From positions 1 through 7,250 of the forward strand of contig PITX01000065.1 of the NCBI GenBank assembly GCA_017577345.1: a stretch of DNA of 7,250 nucleotides, given 5' to 3'. Under the pieces are notes generated by a model, which was not told where the DNA came from, ran no database searches, and saw nothing but the letters and a program-made list of their open reading frames with translations. This stretch comes from Clostridiales bacterium. GTDB lineage: Bacteria > Bacillota > Clostridia > Oscillospirales > Oscillospiraceae. Positions 1 through 5,820 of the stretch are shown here, piece after piece; the first letter of the stretch is position 1, and the number at the start of each line of letters is the position of its first letter. A program made the position numbers and the translations under genes.

Positions 1-411
1 CTGATCCTCCTGCTTGTCCCCGTAAAAGAGGGGCGTTCCGCCGAAGCGCAGGGCATTTTGCTCTTTGAGAGCGGAGAAAGTAAGTCCTGCACCGCCAGCG
101 TGCAGGGAACGCTAAACACCTACACCATAGACAAGGATGCGCCCGTCTATGAGGGTACGCTCCTGTTGGACGGTCAGGAGGTCGATCCGGTCTGTCTCAC
201 CTTTGACGGTGCTTACGCCGCCGCAGGAACTGAGGGTGTAAGGGCGGTCATGACACAGGATATGGCGATCGCCGCGCAGATCACGCAGGACGGCGCAGAA
301 TGTCTGCTGCTTGCACCTGCGCCGGACGAAGATACAGCACAGGCACTGCTTGCGCAGTTCCTTGCCGATACTGCCTACGCCCGTCAGCAGGGCTGGGAAA
401 AATATCAATAA
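1..411 (+). CDS. Unrecognised protein, C-terminal 136 residues (5' truncated by window edge)
   Basis: The frame is open from base 1 to the TAA at 409-411. The first in-window codons read LILLLVP followed by charged residues (VKEGRSAE). That looks like the end of a hydrophobic signal or anchor helix, so the rest is probably extracytoplasmic. The remainder is acidic and alanine/glutamine rich, with alternating short beta-like stretches (GTLLLDG, CLTFDGAYAAAG, GAECLLLAP) and a helical tail (EDTAQALLAQFLADTAYARQQ). I recognise no catalytic motif and no family. A TTG at 58 could be read as a start, but no convincing ribosome binding site precedes it and the frame stays open upstream, so I treat the gene as truncated. 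It ends 9 bp before a strong terminator shared with the convergent dehydrogenase. The reading frame is well supported; the function is unknown. Confidence 0.6.
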   Translation: MILLLVPVKEGRSAEAQGILLFESGESKSCTASVQGTLNTYTIDKDAPVYEGTLLLDGQEVDPVCLTFDGAYAAAGTEGVRAVMTQDMAIAAQITQDGAECLLLAPAPDEDTAQALLAQFLADTAYARQQGWEKYQ

Positions 412-417
412 GACACC

Positions 418-448
418 AAAACCGGGGCTGAAACCAGCCCCGGTTTTT
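418..448. terminator. Bidirectional Rho-independent terminator between convergent genes
   Basis: ACCGGGGCTG (421-430) pairs perfectly with CAGCCCCGGT (435-444) around an AAAC loop. On + it is followed by a T run (445-448), and an A run at 418-420 gives TTTT after the stem on the minus strand. It can therefore end both the + gene stopping at 411 and the minus-strand dehydrogenase stopping at 451. Confidence 0.92.
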
Positions 449-450
449 CA

Positions 451-1401
451 TCAATTTACAGTATTCTGCGGCGTTCCGGCAAGGAAGGCGCGGATATTTT
501 CCACGCTGATCCGGTGCAGGCGCAGGCGCGTTTCCCGCGGTGCCCACGCAATATGCGGCGTGAGGAAGCAGTTGGGCGCAGTGAGCAGCGGATTGTCCGC
601 GGATATCGGCTCCTTTGAGACTACATCTGCGCCGAACGCGCCGAGCTTGCCCGATTTGAGCGCATCGGCAACCGCCTGCTCGTCCAAAAGTCCGCCGCGT
701 GCGGTATTGATCAAAATCGCGCCGTCCTTCATCTTCGCAAGCGACTGCGCACCCATCATGTGCAGATTCTCCGCCGTCTGCGGACAGTGCAGGGAAACGA
801 CATCGGCATTGCGAAGCAGAGTGTCCGTATCGACAAATTCCGCACCCTCCGGCACGGTTTTTTCATGCCGCGCCGTGACGAGCAGCTTCATGCCGAAGGC
901 AAGGGCGATGTTGCCGACTGCCTGTCCGATCGCGCCGTAGCCGATCAGCCCCATCGTCTTGCCCTGAAGCTCCGAAAGCGGCTTGTTCCAGAAGCAAAAG
1001 TCCGGATTGCGCTGCCATGCGCCGTCAAACACCGCCTTAGAATGCAGACCGACCTGCTGCGTGATTTCCAGCAGAAGGGCAAAGGTCATCTGCGCGACCG
1101 CACCCGTGGAATAGCCGGGAACATTGCAGACCGTCACGCCATGCGCTCTCGCCGCCTGAATATCGACGATATTATAGCCCGTCGCCAGAACACTGACGAG
1201 CTTTAGGTTTCTGCACGCCTCGAACACCTGCGCCCCGAGCTGTGTCTTGTTGAGCAGGACGATCTGCGCATCTGCGATCCGTTCGATCGCCTCCTCAGGT
1301 TTGGTACGGTCATAGACCGTCAGTTCACCGAACTGCCGGAATGCATCCCAGCTCAGATCACCGGGGTTGGACGCATAACCGTCCAAAATGACGAGCTTCA
1401 T
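451..1401 (-). CDS. NAD-dependent D-2-hydroxyacid dehydrogenase (glycerate dehydrogenase/hydroxypyruvate reductase-like)
   Basis: This is a 316-residue cytosolic oxidoreductase that should interconvert a D-2-hydroxyacid and its 2-keto acid with NAD(H). Residues about 1-100 and 285-316 form the catalytic domain, and about 100-285 the inserted Rossmann domain. The dinucleotide motif GYGAIG is at 154-159. The family's catalytic triad is intact: R235 (in NTARGG), E264 (in SKEP) and H283 (in TPHIAW). Segments such as LNKTQL (50-55), LATGYNIVD (72-80) and CNVPGYST (92-99) resemble glycerate dehydrogenase/HprA proteins more than SerA or lactate dehydrogenase, but the substrate cannot be fixed from sequence. 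There is no ACT domain, which argues against a regulated SerA. The ATG at 1401 is preferred over the in-frame ATG at 1491 because MKLVILDGY is the normal N-terminus and GGGAG lies 8 nt upstream. The start overlaps the stop of the upstream membrane-protein gene (TAATG). The gene ends in tandem TGA codons (453-451 and 450-448) directly at the terminator. Confidence 0.93.
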   Translation of the reverse strand: MKLVILDGYASNPGDLSWDAFRQFGELTVYDRTKPEEAIERIADAQIVLLNKTQLGAQVFEACRNLKLVSVLATGYNIVDIQAARAHGVTVCNVPGYSTGAVAQMTFALLLEITQQVGLHSKAVFDGAWQRNPDFCFWNKPLSELQGKTMGLIGYGAIGQAVGNIALAFGMKLLVTARHEKTVPEGAEFVDTDTLLRNADVVSLHCPQTAENLHMMGAQSLAKMKDGAILINTARGGLLDEQAVADALKSGKLGAFGADVVSKEPISADNPLLTAPNCFLTPHIAWAPRETRLRLHRISVENIRAFLAGTPQNTVN

Positions 1402-1823
1402 TACCAGTACTCCCGCGATGCCTTGCGCTGCACGAGCATGTACCACGCAAAAATTCCGGCAGGAAGCACGATGGACAGAATATCCGCCCAAATAAGATTT
1501 GCTTTCAAAATCATAGCATATACAAAGTAGGCGATGCCGCAGATGATCATCGCAACGCCGAGCAGCAGAAGCCGCGGCTCAATATAGTCGATAAAGCCGT
1601 CCACATCAATGCACTTGTCCGGCGTGCAGTTGCCCGGGTACATGAATTTGTTGGGGAACAGCTCACAGGTCCTGTGCAGACGGAAATAGGTGTACAGCGC
1701 GTAGATGCCGCTGCCGTAGAGCAGAACAAGCAGGATCAGCCCCAGCATACCGCTCATGTCGGTATTGTTCATCTGCGAGGGATTCGCCGCCGTCTCTTCA
1801 AAAACAGTCAAAAAACGATGCAT
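1401..1823 (-). CDS. Unknown small membrane protein with three predicted helices and a Cys-rich loop
   Basis: This 140-residue protein has hydrophobic segments at about 25-46, 84-106 and 109-131. The 16-residue N-terminus is polar with no signal cleavage site, and the C-terminus is short and basic (QRKASREYW). The loop between helices 1 and 2 carries three cysteines (C53, C66, C71) in a P/N/G-rich stretch (NKFMYPGNC, then TPDKCIDVDGFIDYI). This could be a disulfide- or metal-binding loop, or simply a family signature; I cannot assign a family. The start at 1823 is supported by GGAGG (1832-1836) with 8-nt spacing and by a strong promoter just upstream. Its stop overlaps the start of the hydroxyacid dehydrogenase by one base (TAATG), so the two genes are almost certainly co-transcribed and translationally coupled. 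A role linked to the dehydrogenase, for example in transport or sensing, is inference only. Confidence 0.85.
   Translation of the reverse strand: MHRFLTVFEETAANPSQMNNTDMSGMLGLILLVLLYGSGIYALYTYFRLHRTCELFPNKFMYPGNCTPDKCIDVDGFIDYIEPRLLLLGVAMIICGIAYFVYAMILKANLIWADILSIVLPAGIFAWYMLVQRKASREYW
1410..1414 (-). promoter_or_regulatory. Ribosome binding site deciding the dehydrogenase start
   Basis: GGGAG on the minus strand, 8 nt from the ATG at 1401. It lies inside the last codons of the upstream gene and supports translational coupling through the TAATG overlap. Confidence 0.7.
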
Positions 1824-1852
1824 TTGGTCATCCTCCGTTCGTTGATACTGCC

Positions 1853-1881
1853 ATTATACCAATTACGCACCCGCAATGCAA
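1853..1881 (-). promoter_or_regulatory. Sigma-70/SigA-type promoter for the membrane protein-dehydrogenase operon
   Basis: On the minus strand, a -35 TTGCAT (1881-1876) is followed by a 17-nt spacer and a perfect -10 TATAAT (1858-1853), with the extended -10 dinucleotide as TGG immediately upstream. The predicted transcription start is near 1846, giving a leader of about 23 nt that includes the GGAGG. Confidence 0.85.
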
Positions 1882-1900
1882 CCGATTTCCGTCTGTATGC

Positions 1901-1929
1901 TTGTAATTCCCTGCCGTTTGTGGTAAAAT
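1901..1929 (+). promoter_or_regulatory. Sigma-70/SigA-type promoter for prfC
   Basis: A -35 TTGTAA (1901-1906), a 17-nt spacer and a -10 TAAAAT (1924-1929) are preceded by TGG as an extended -10. Transcription should start near 1936, giving a leader of about 37 nt. Only 19 bp separate this -35 from the -35 of the divergent promoter. Confidence 0.82.
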
Positions 1930-1972
1930 ATGTTGCGAAATTCAGAAATCCCCGACAAACGGGAGGAATATT

Positions 1973-3556
1973 ATGTCAACCATACAGCAAGAAATCAACC
2001 GCCGCCGCACCTTTGCGATCATTTCGCACCCTGACGCCGGCAAAACGACGCTGACCGAAAAATTCCTGCTCTACGGCGGAGCGATCGCGCAGGCAGGCGC
2101 GGTCAAGGGCAAGAAAAACGCCCGTGCCGCCGTCTCCGACTGGATGGAGATCGAAAAGCAGCGCGGTATTTCCGTCACCTCGTCGGTCATGCAGTTCCAG
2201 TATGAGGGCTTCTGCATTAACATCCTCGATACCCCGGGACATCAGGACTTTTCGGAGGACACCTACCGCACCCTGATGGCGGCAGACTCCGCCGTCATGG
2301 TCATTGACGGCGCGAAGGGCGTGGAACCGCAGACGCGCAAGCTCTTCAAGGTCTGCGCCATGCGCCATATTCCGATTTTTACCTTTGTCAACAAGCTCGA
2401 CCGCGAGACGAAGGACCCGTTTGACCTGCTCGACGAATTAGAGCGTGAACTCGGCATTGAGACCTACGCGGTCAACTGGCCGATCGGCTGCGGCAAGGAA
2501 TTTCAGGGCGTTTACGACCGGCAGAAGAGTCAGATCAATTTCTTTTCCGGCGTATCCGGCAAAAACCGCGCCGAAAAGCTGGAGATCGCGCTCGATGACC
2601 CCGCCGTCGGTGAGCACATCGGTCAGGCGCGCTGGCAGCAGCTCAAGGACGATGTGGAGCTGCTCGGCGCAGGCAGAGAATTTGATATGGATGAGGTGCG
2701 CAAGGGGCAGCTCAGCCCCGTGTTCTTCGGCTCTGCATTGACGAATTTCGGCGTTGAGCCGTTCCTGGAGGCGTTTTTGCAGATGACGCCGCCGCCTCTT
2801 GCCCGCGTGGCAGACTGCGGCGAGATCGACACCTTCAGCCCCGATTTTTCCGCCTTCGTGTTCAAAATTCAGGCGAATATGAACAAGGCACACCGTGACC
2901 GTCTGGCGTTCATGCGCATCTGCTCCGGCAAATACGAACGCGAGTCGGAGGTCTACCATGTGCAGGGCAATAAAAAAATGCGCCTGTCACAGCCGCAGCA
3001 GCTCATGGCGCAGGAGCGTGAGATCATTGACGAGGCCTACGCCGGTGACATCATCGGCGTGTTCGACCCCGGCATCTTCTCCATCGGCGACACGATCTGT
3101 ATGCCCGGTCAGAAATTCCGCTTCGCCGGCATCCCCACCTTTGCGCCCGAGCATTTCTGCCGCGTCAGTCCCAAGGACACGATGAAGCGCAAGCAGTTCG
3201 TCAAGGGCACGGAGCAGATCGCACAGGAAGGCGCGATCCAGATCTTCAAGGTCCCGAATACCGGTATGGAAGAGGTCATCGTGGGCGTCGTCGGTACCCT
3301 GCAATTTGACGTGTTCCGCTACCGGATGCTTTCGGAATACGGTGTGGAGCTTCGCATGGAAAACCTGCCCTATGAGGTACTGCGCTTCATTCAGAAGTCC
3401 CCCGTGGAGGAAAAGGAGCTCAATCTCTCTTCCGACGCAGAGCTTCTGGAAGACTACCGCGGACACCGTCTGCTCGTCTTCTCCAGCCCGTGGGCGATCG
3501 ACTTCACGATCCGCCGCAATCCCGGTCTGGAGCTGTCGGAAACACTGGAAGGTTAA
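1973..3556 (+). CDS. prfC: Peptide chain release factor 3 (RF3)
   Basis: RF3 is a translational GTPase that removes RF1/RF2 from the ribosome after peptide release. The 527 residues match the usual full length (about 525-530). The GTPase domain has all its motifs: P-loop SHPDAGKT at 18-25, the switch I segment RGISVTSS at 64-71, DTPGH at 86-90 and NKLD at 140-143. Next come an EF-Tu-like beta-barrel domain (roughly 290-380, containing FVFKIQANMN and HRDRLAFMRICSG) and the RF3-specific C-terminal domain with VVGTLQFDVFRYRM and EYGVE. The FSEDTYRTL sequence after DTPGH is typical of RF3 and separates it from EF-G. The start is supported by GGGAGG (1961-1966) with 6-nt spacing and by the promoter at 1901-1929. 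It stands alone as a single-gene unit, bounded by its own promoter and terminator. Nothing is missing or unusual. Confidence 0.98.
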   Translation: MSTIQQEINRRRTFAIISHPDAGKTTLTEKFLLYGGAIAQAGAVKGKKNARAAVSDWMEIEKQRGISVTSSVMQFQYEGFCINILDTPGHQDFSEDTYRTLMAADSAVMVIDGAKGVEPQTRKLFKVCAMRHIPIFTFVNKLDRETKDPFDLLDELERELGIETYAVNWPIGCGKEFQGVYDRQKSQINFFSGVSGKNRAEKLEIALDDPAVGEHIGQARWQQLKDDVELLGAGREFDMDEVRKGQLSPVFFGSALTNFGVEPFLEAFLQMTPPPLARVADCGEIDTFSPDFSAFVFKIQANMNKAHRDRLAFMRICSGKYERESEVYHVQGNKKMRLSQPQQLMAQEREIIDEAYAGDIIGVFDPGIFSIGDTICMPGQKFRFAGIPTFAPEHFCRVSPKDTMKRKQFVKGTEQIAQEGAIQIFKVPNTGMEEVIVGVVGTLQFDVFRYRMLSEYGVELRMENLPYEVLRFIQKSPVEEKELNLSSDAELLEDYRGHRLLVFSSPWAIDFTIRRNPGLELSETLEG

Positions 3557-3561
3557 AAAAT

Positions 3562-3592
3562 ATCGGATGTGCCGTTTGGCACATCCGATTTT
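3562..3592. terminator. Bidirectional terminator between prfC and the cysteine desulfurase
   Basis: A perfect 12-bp stem, ATCGGATGTGCC (3562-3573) with GGCACATCCGAT (3578-3589), encloses a GTTT loop. It begins 5 bp after the prfC stop and is followed by TTT on +. On the minus strand the stem is followed by A then TTTTTT, so it is at least as good a terminator for transcripts arriving from the cysteine desulfurase side. Confidence 0.92.
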
Positions 3593-3593
3593 G

Positions 3594-3603
3594 CGTATAT
3601 ACG
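3594..3603. repeat. Short perfect palindrome CGTATATACG
   Basis: A 10-bp perfect palindrome is followed immediately by an imperfect one (CGGAAATATATCCG, 3602-3615, 12 of 14 symmetric positions). Both lie between the terminator and the REP-like element. No function can be assigned, and they may be incidental in an AT-rich spacer. Confidence 0.45.
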
Positions 3604-3615
3604 GAAATATATCCG

Positions 3616-3704
3616 AAAACTGACAGGCACAGATTGCCACGACTGACTCCGTCAGTCTCGCAATGACACGGAAGGACATTCTGATCTTCTGTCTTGACAG
3701 TTTT
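3616..3704. repeat. Imperfect inverted repeat flanking the REP-like hairpin
   Basis: The left arm AAAACTGACAGGCACAGA (3616-3633) aligns with the reverse complement of the right arm (3688-3704, AAAACTGTCAAGACAGA), with 15 of 17 aligned bases identical and one gap. The arms enclose the palindromic repeat off-centre. The right arm ends 3 bp from the cysteine desulfurase stop and itself contains the mini-hairpin CTGTC-TT-GACAG (3689-3700). The unit could be a small MITE-like element or an RNA structure in the 3' untranslated region of the minus-strand transcript. Confidence 0.45.
3631..3668. repeat. REP-like intergenic palindromic repeat (ATTGCC...GCAATGACA type)
   Basis: The element has an outer stem ATTGC (3633-3637)/GCAAT (3660-3664), a small asymmetric internal loop (CAC against TC) and an inner stem GACTGAC (3641-3647)/GTCAGTC (3651-3657) with a TCC loop. 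Read on the minus strand it starts TGTCATTGCGAG and ends GTGGCAATCT. From memory, hairpins with these conserved ends and variable cores are dispersed many times in the intergenic regions of gut Clostridia and several other phyla. Only one copy is present here, so repetitiveness is recalled knowledge rather than something this window shows. Confidence 0.75.
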
Positions 3705-3707
3705 GGG

Positions 3708-4823
3708 CTATTTCAGGCTTCTTATGACCTCCGGGAGAGCATCGGCAAAGGCGAGGACCTCGTCCTGCGTTGTCTCGTTGGAAAGAGAAACGCGGATCGA
3801 GCCGTCGATCAGAACGGGTGCGACCTTCATCGCCTCCAGCACATGCGAGCGGTGTCCCTTGCTGCACGCAGAGCCTGCCGATACGCAGAAGCCTCTGTCC
3901 TGCAGACCGTTGATGAGCCCCTGCGAGCGCAGTCCTGCCACCGCTAAATTGACGATGTGCGGTGCCTCCTGTGCGCCGAGAAGCGTCACGCCCCCGATTT
4001 CCTGCAGCCGTTCGCGCAGGAGTTTTTTCAGGCGGTTCTGCTCCGCGATGTCCGCCATACGGTTCGGCATTTGAGCAGCGCAGGCGGCTGCAAAGCCCGC
4101 GATCATCGGCAGGTTTTCCGTACCGCTGCGCAGACCGCTCTCCTGCCCGCCGCCATGGAGCAGAGGCGGCAGCTTCTGTGAAAGATACAGCGCACCGACA
4201 CCCTTGGCGGCGTGTACCTTATGCCCGGAAACGGAGATCATGTCTGCACCGAGCGTGGATGCGCGGAAGGGTACCTTGAGAAAGCCCTGCACCGCATCTG
4301 CATGGAACAGCGCGTTCGGGCACAGACGGTGCGTCAGCTTCGCCATGCGCTCGATCGGCATGACCGCGCCGGATTCGTTATTGACCATCATAATGCTGAC
4401 AAGCACGGTATCGGGGCGCAGTGCCGCCTGCAATGCCTCGACCGTGATATTGCCGAGGGCATCCGGCGGAAGATACGTCACCTCAAAGCCGCGCTCTTCC
4501 AGCTTCTGCATCGGATGCAGGACGGCATGATGCTCCACCGCCGTGGTGACGATATGTCTGCCGCGCTTTCCCATACGCTCCGCCGCGGAAAAGATCGCCC
4601 AGTTATCCCCCTCCGTACCGCCGGAGGTAAAATACACGCGGTCGGTCTGCGCACCGAGTGCCTCCGCGACCGTCTGCCGGCACTGCCGAAGCAGTCTTGC
4701 CGCGTCTATGCCCAGCCGGTACTGCGCACTGGGGTTGCCCCAGTCCTCGGTCAGCGTCTTATTGATCGCCTCCACCGCAGCAGCGCAGGGCTTCGTGGTG
4801 GCGGCATTGTCCAAATAGATCAT
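3708..4823 (-). CDS. Cysteine desulfurase (NifS/IscS-type, PLP-dependent)
   Basis: The enzyme converts L-cysteine to alanine and an enzyme-bound persulfide that supplies sulfur for Fe-S clusters, tRNA thiolation or cofactors. The 371 residues are the normal length for the family. Visible motifs in order: N-terminal YLDNAATT (3-10), SGGTEGDN (67-74), EHHAV with the PLP-stacking His98 (97-101), NNESGA (148-153), HADAVQ with the PLP-binding Asp176 (174-179), the Schiff-base lysine K202 in SGHK, RSGTEN (232-237), and the catalytic C320 in SAGSACSKG. The start at 4823 is chosen because MIYLDNAATT is the standard N-terminus and GAGG lies 7 nt upstream. The in-frame ATG at 4871 would run through the terminator hairpin and the end of the upstream gene's spacer. 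No scaffold gene (iscU/sufU), iscR or thiI is adjacent in the window, so the sulfur acceptor is not indicated. It lies only 17 nt after a strong terminator, so expression probably depends on readthrough or on a promoter upstream of that hairpin. Confidence 0.96.
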   Translation of the reverse strand: MIYLDNAATTKPCAAAVEAINKTLTEDWGNPSAQYRLGIDAARLLRQCRQTVAEALGAQTDRVYFTSGGTEGDNWAIFSAAERMGKRGRHIVTTAVEHHAVLHPMQKLEERGFEVTYLPPDALGNITVEALQAALRPDTVLVSIMMVNNESGAVMPIERMAKLTHRLCPNALFHADAVQGFLKVPFRASTLGADMISVSGHKVHAAKGVGALYLSQKLPPLLHGGGQESGLRSGTENLPMIAGFAAACAAQMPNRMADIAEQNRLKKLLRERLQEIGGVTLLGAQEAPHIVNLAVAGLRSQGLINGLQDRGFCVSAGSACSKGHRSHVLEAMKVAPVLIDGSIRVSLSNETTQDEVLAFADALPEVIRSLK

Positions 4824-4830
4824 AACGGTT

Positions 4831-4834
4831 CCTC
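4831..4834 (-). promoter_or_regulatory. Ribosome binding site for the cysteine desulfurase
   Basis: GAGG within AAGAGGAA on the minus strand, 7 nt before the ATG at 4823. It sits immediately after the T tract of the terminator, which fixes the start at 4823 rather than 4871. Confidence 0.7.
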
Positions 4835-4840
4835 TTGTTG

Positions 4841-4866
4841 AAAAAGCCCCGCCGAAGCGGGGCTTT
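4841..4866 (-). terminator. Rho-independent terminator (UUCG tetraloop) after the transketolase genes
   Basis: On the minus strand AAAGCCCCGC (4866-4857) pairs perfectly with GCGGGGCTTT (4852-4843) around TTCG, giving the very stable C(UUCG)G loop, and runs into TTTTT (4845-4841). It starts 8 bp after the stop of the C-terminal transketolase subunit and ends 17 nt before the cysteine desulfurase ATG. It may act as a full terminator or as a partial one that lowers downstream expression. Confidence 0.93.
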
Positions 4867-4874
4867 GGCAATTC

Positions 4875-5819
4875 TTATTTCTTCTTCAGAGCCTCGCGGA
4901 TCTTCTCGCAGATGCCTTCTGCCGTGAGCTTGTAATGCTCCAGCACTGCCGCGGCAGTACCGCTGCGGCCGAACTCGTCATTGACGCCGTGGCGTACCAG
5001 CGGAGTCGGGCAGTTTTCGCTCAGGCACTCTGCCACTGCACCGCCCAGACCGCCGACGATGTTGTGCTCCTCGGTGGTGACGATGCAGCCGGTCTCCTTT
5101 GCCGCCTTGATGACCAGCTCTTCATCCAGCGGCTTGATCGTATGCATATCAATGACGCGGACGGAGATGCCCTCTGATGCCATCATTTCCCGCGCCTTGA
5201 GCGCAAGCTGCACCATGATGCCCGTTGCGATCACGGTAACATCCTTGCCGTCTGCCAGCACGGCACCCTTGTCCAGCTCGAACTTATAGCCGGGGATCTC
5301 ATCGGTCACGATGTCCACCGCACTGCGGCCTAAACGCATGTAGGCAGGGCCGTCATAGTTCAGCAGTGCCTCGACAGCCAGCTTCATCTCGTTGCCGTCG
5401 CACGGGCAGAGCACCTTCATGCCGGGAATGGCACGCATCAGCGCAAAGTCCTCGATGCACTGGTGGGTCGCACCGTCTTCCCCGACGGACAGACCGCCGT
5501 GAGAGCCGACAACCTTGACATTCAGATGCGGATAGGCGATGGAATTTCTTACCTGTTCCCATGCTCTGCCGGAGGCAAAGATGGCGAAGGTGTTGGTAAA
5601 TGGCTTGAAGCCGCAGGTGGACAGACCTGCCGCTACGCCGGTCATGTTGCACTCGGCGATGCCCATATCAAAAAAGCGTTCGGGATATTTGGCAGCGAAG
5701 CCCTTGGTCATCGTTGCACCTGCCAGATCTGCGTCGAATACGACCAGCTCCGGATATTTTTCCGCCAGCTCACACAGTGCTTCCCCGTAAGCGGCGCGGG
5801 TTGCGATCTTGCCTGCCAT
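4875..5819 (-). CDS. Transketolase, C-terminal subunit (pyrimidine-binding and C-terminal domains)
   Basis: This 314-residue protein is the second half of a split transketolase, which moves two-carbon ketol units between sugar phosphates in the non-oxidative pentose phosphate pathway using thiamine diphosphate. Residues about 5-170 are the pyrimidine-binding domain. They include the proton-relay glutamate E56 (MGIAECNMTG), the SHGGLSVGEDG segment (106-116), ATHQCIED with H119, and MRLGR (161-165). Residues about 188-306 are the transketolase C-terminal domain (GKDVTVIATG, EEHNIVGGLGGAVAE, EFGRSG). The TPP-diphosphate domain is absent here and is supplied by the upstream gene, whose TGA is separated from this ATG by one base (TGATATG). 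GGAGGG (5828-5833) inside the upstream gene is the ribosome binding site, so translation is probably coupled. Apulose-4-phosphate transketolase subunits are also split this way. General transketolase is the more likely role because no pentose-catabolism genes are nearby. Confidence 0.95.
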   Translation of the reverse strand: MAGKIATRAAYGEALCELAEKYPELVVFDADLAGATMTKGFAAKYPERFFDMGIAECNMTGVAAGLSTCGFKPFTNTFAIFASGRAWEQVRNSIAYPHLNVKVVGSHGGLSVGEDGATHQCIEDFALMRAIPGMKVLCPCDGNEMKLAVEALLNYDGPAYMRLGRSAVDIVTDEIPGYKFELDKGAVLADGKDVTVIATGIMVQLALKAREMMASEGISVRVIDMHTIKPLDEELVIKAAKETGCIVTTEEHNIVGGLGGAVAECLSENCPTPLVRHGVNDEFGRSGTAAAVLEHYKLTAEGICEKIREALKKK

Positions 5820-5820
5820 A

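Noticed and set aside
311..940. Plus-strand open frame (209 codons) overlapping the first gene's end and the dehydrogenase
   Set aside because: It crosses the strong terminator at 418-448 and is antisense to the dehydrogenase catalytic region. The translation shows no recognisable domain.
1401..1491. 30-residue N-terminal extension of the dehydrogenase from ATG 1491
   Set aside because: This stretch is the 3' end of the upstream membrane-protein gene in another frame. The family N-terminus and the ribosome binding site both point to ATG 1401.
1936..1972. Possible riboswitch or leader control in the prfC 5' untranslated region
   Set aside because: The leader is only about 37 nt with no internal hairpin or terminator/antiterminator pair, too short for any known riboswitch class.
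2987..3679. Minus-strand open frame (230 codons) opposite prfC
   Set aside because: It starts beyond the prfC terminator and runs through both the terminator and the intergenic repeat region before lying antisense to RF3. There is no ribosome binding site, and its composition is that of a shadow frame.
4212..4841. Plus-strand open frame (209 codons) opposite the cysteine desulfurase
   Set aside because: It lies wholly antisense to an intact PLP enzyme and has the low-complexity Arg/His/Cys composition of a shadow frame. It also runs towards the terminator hairpin.
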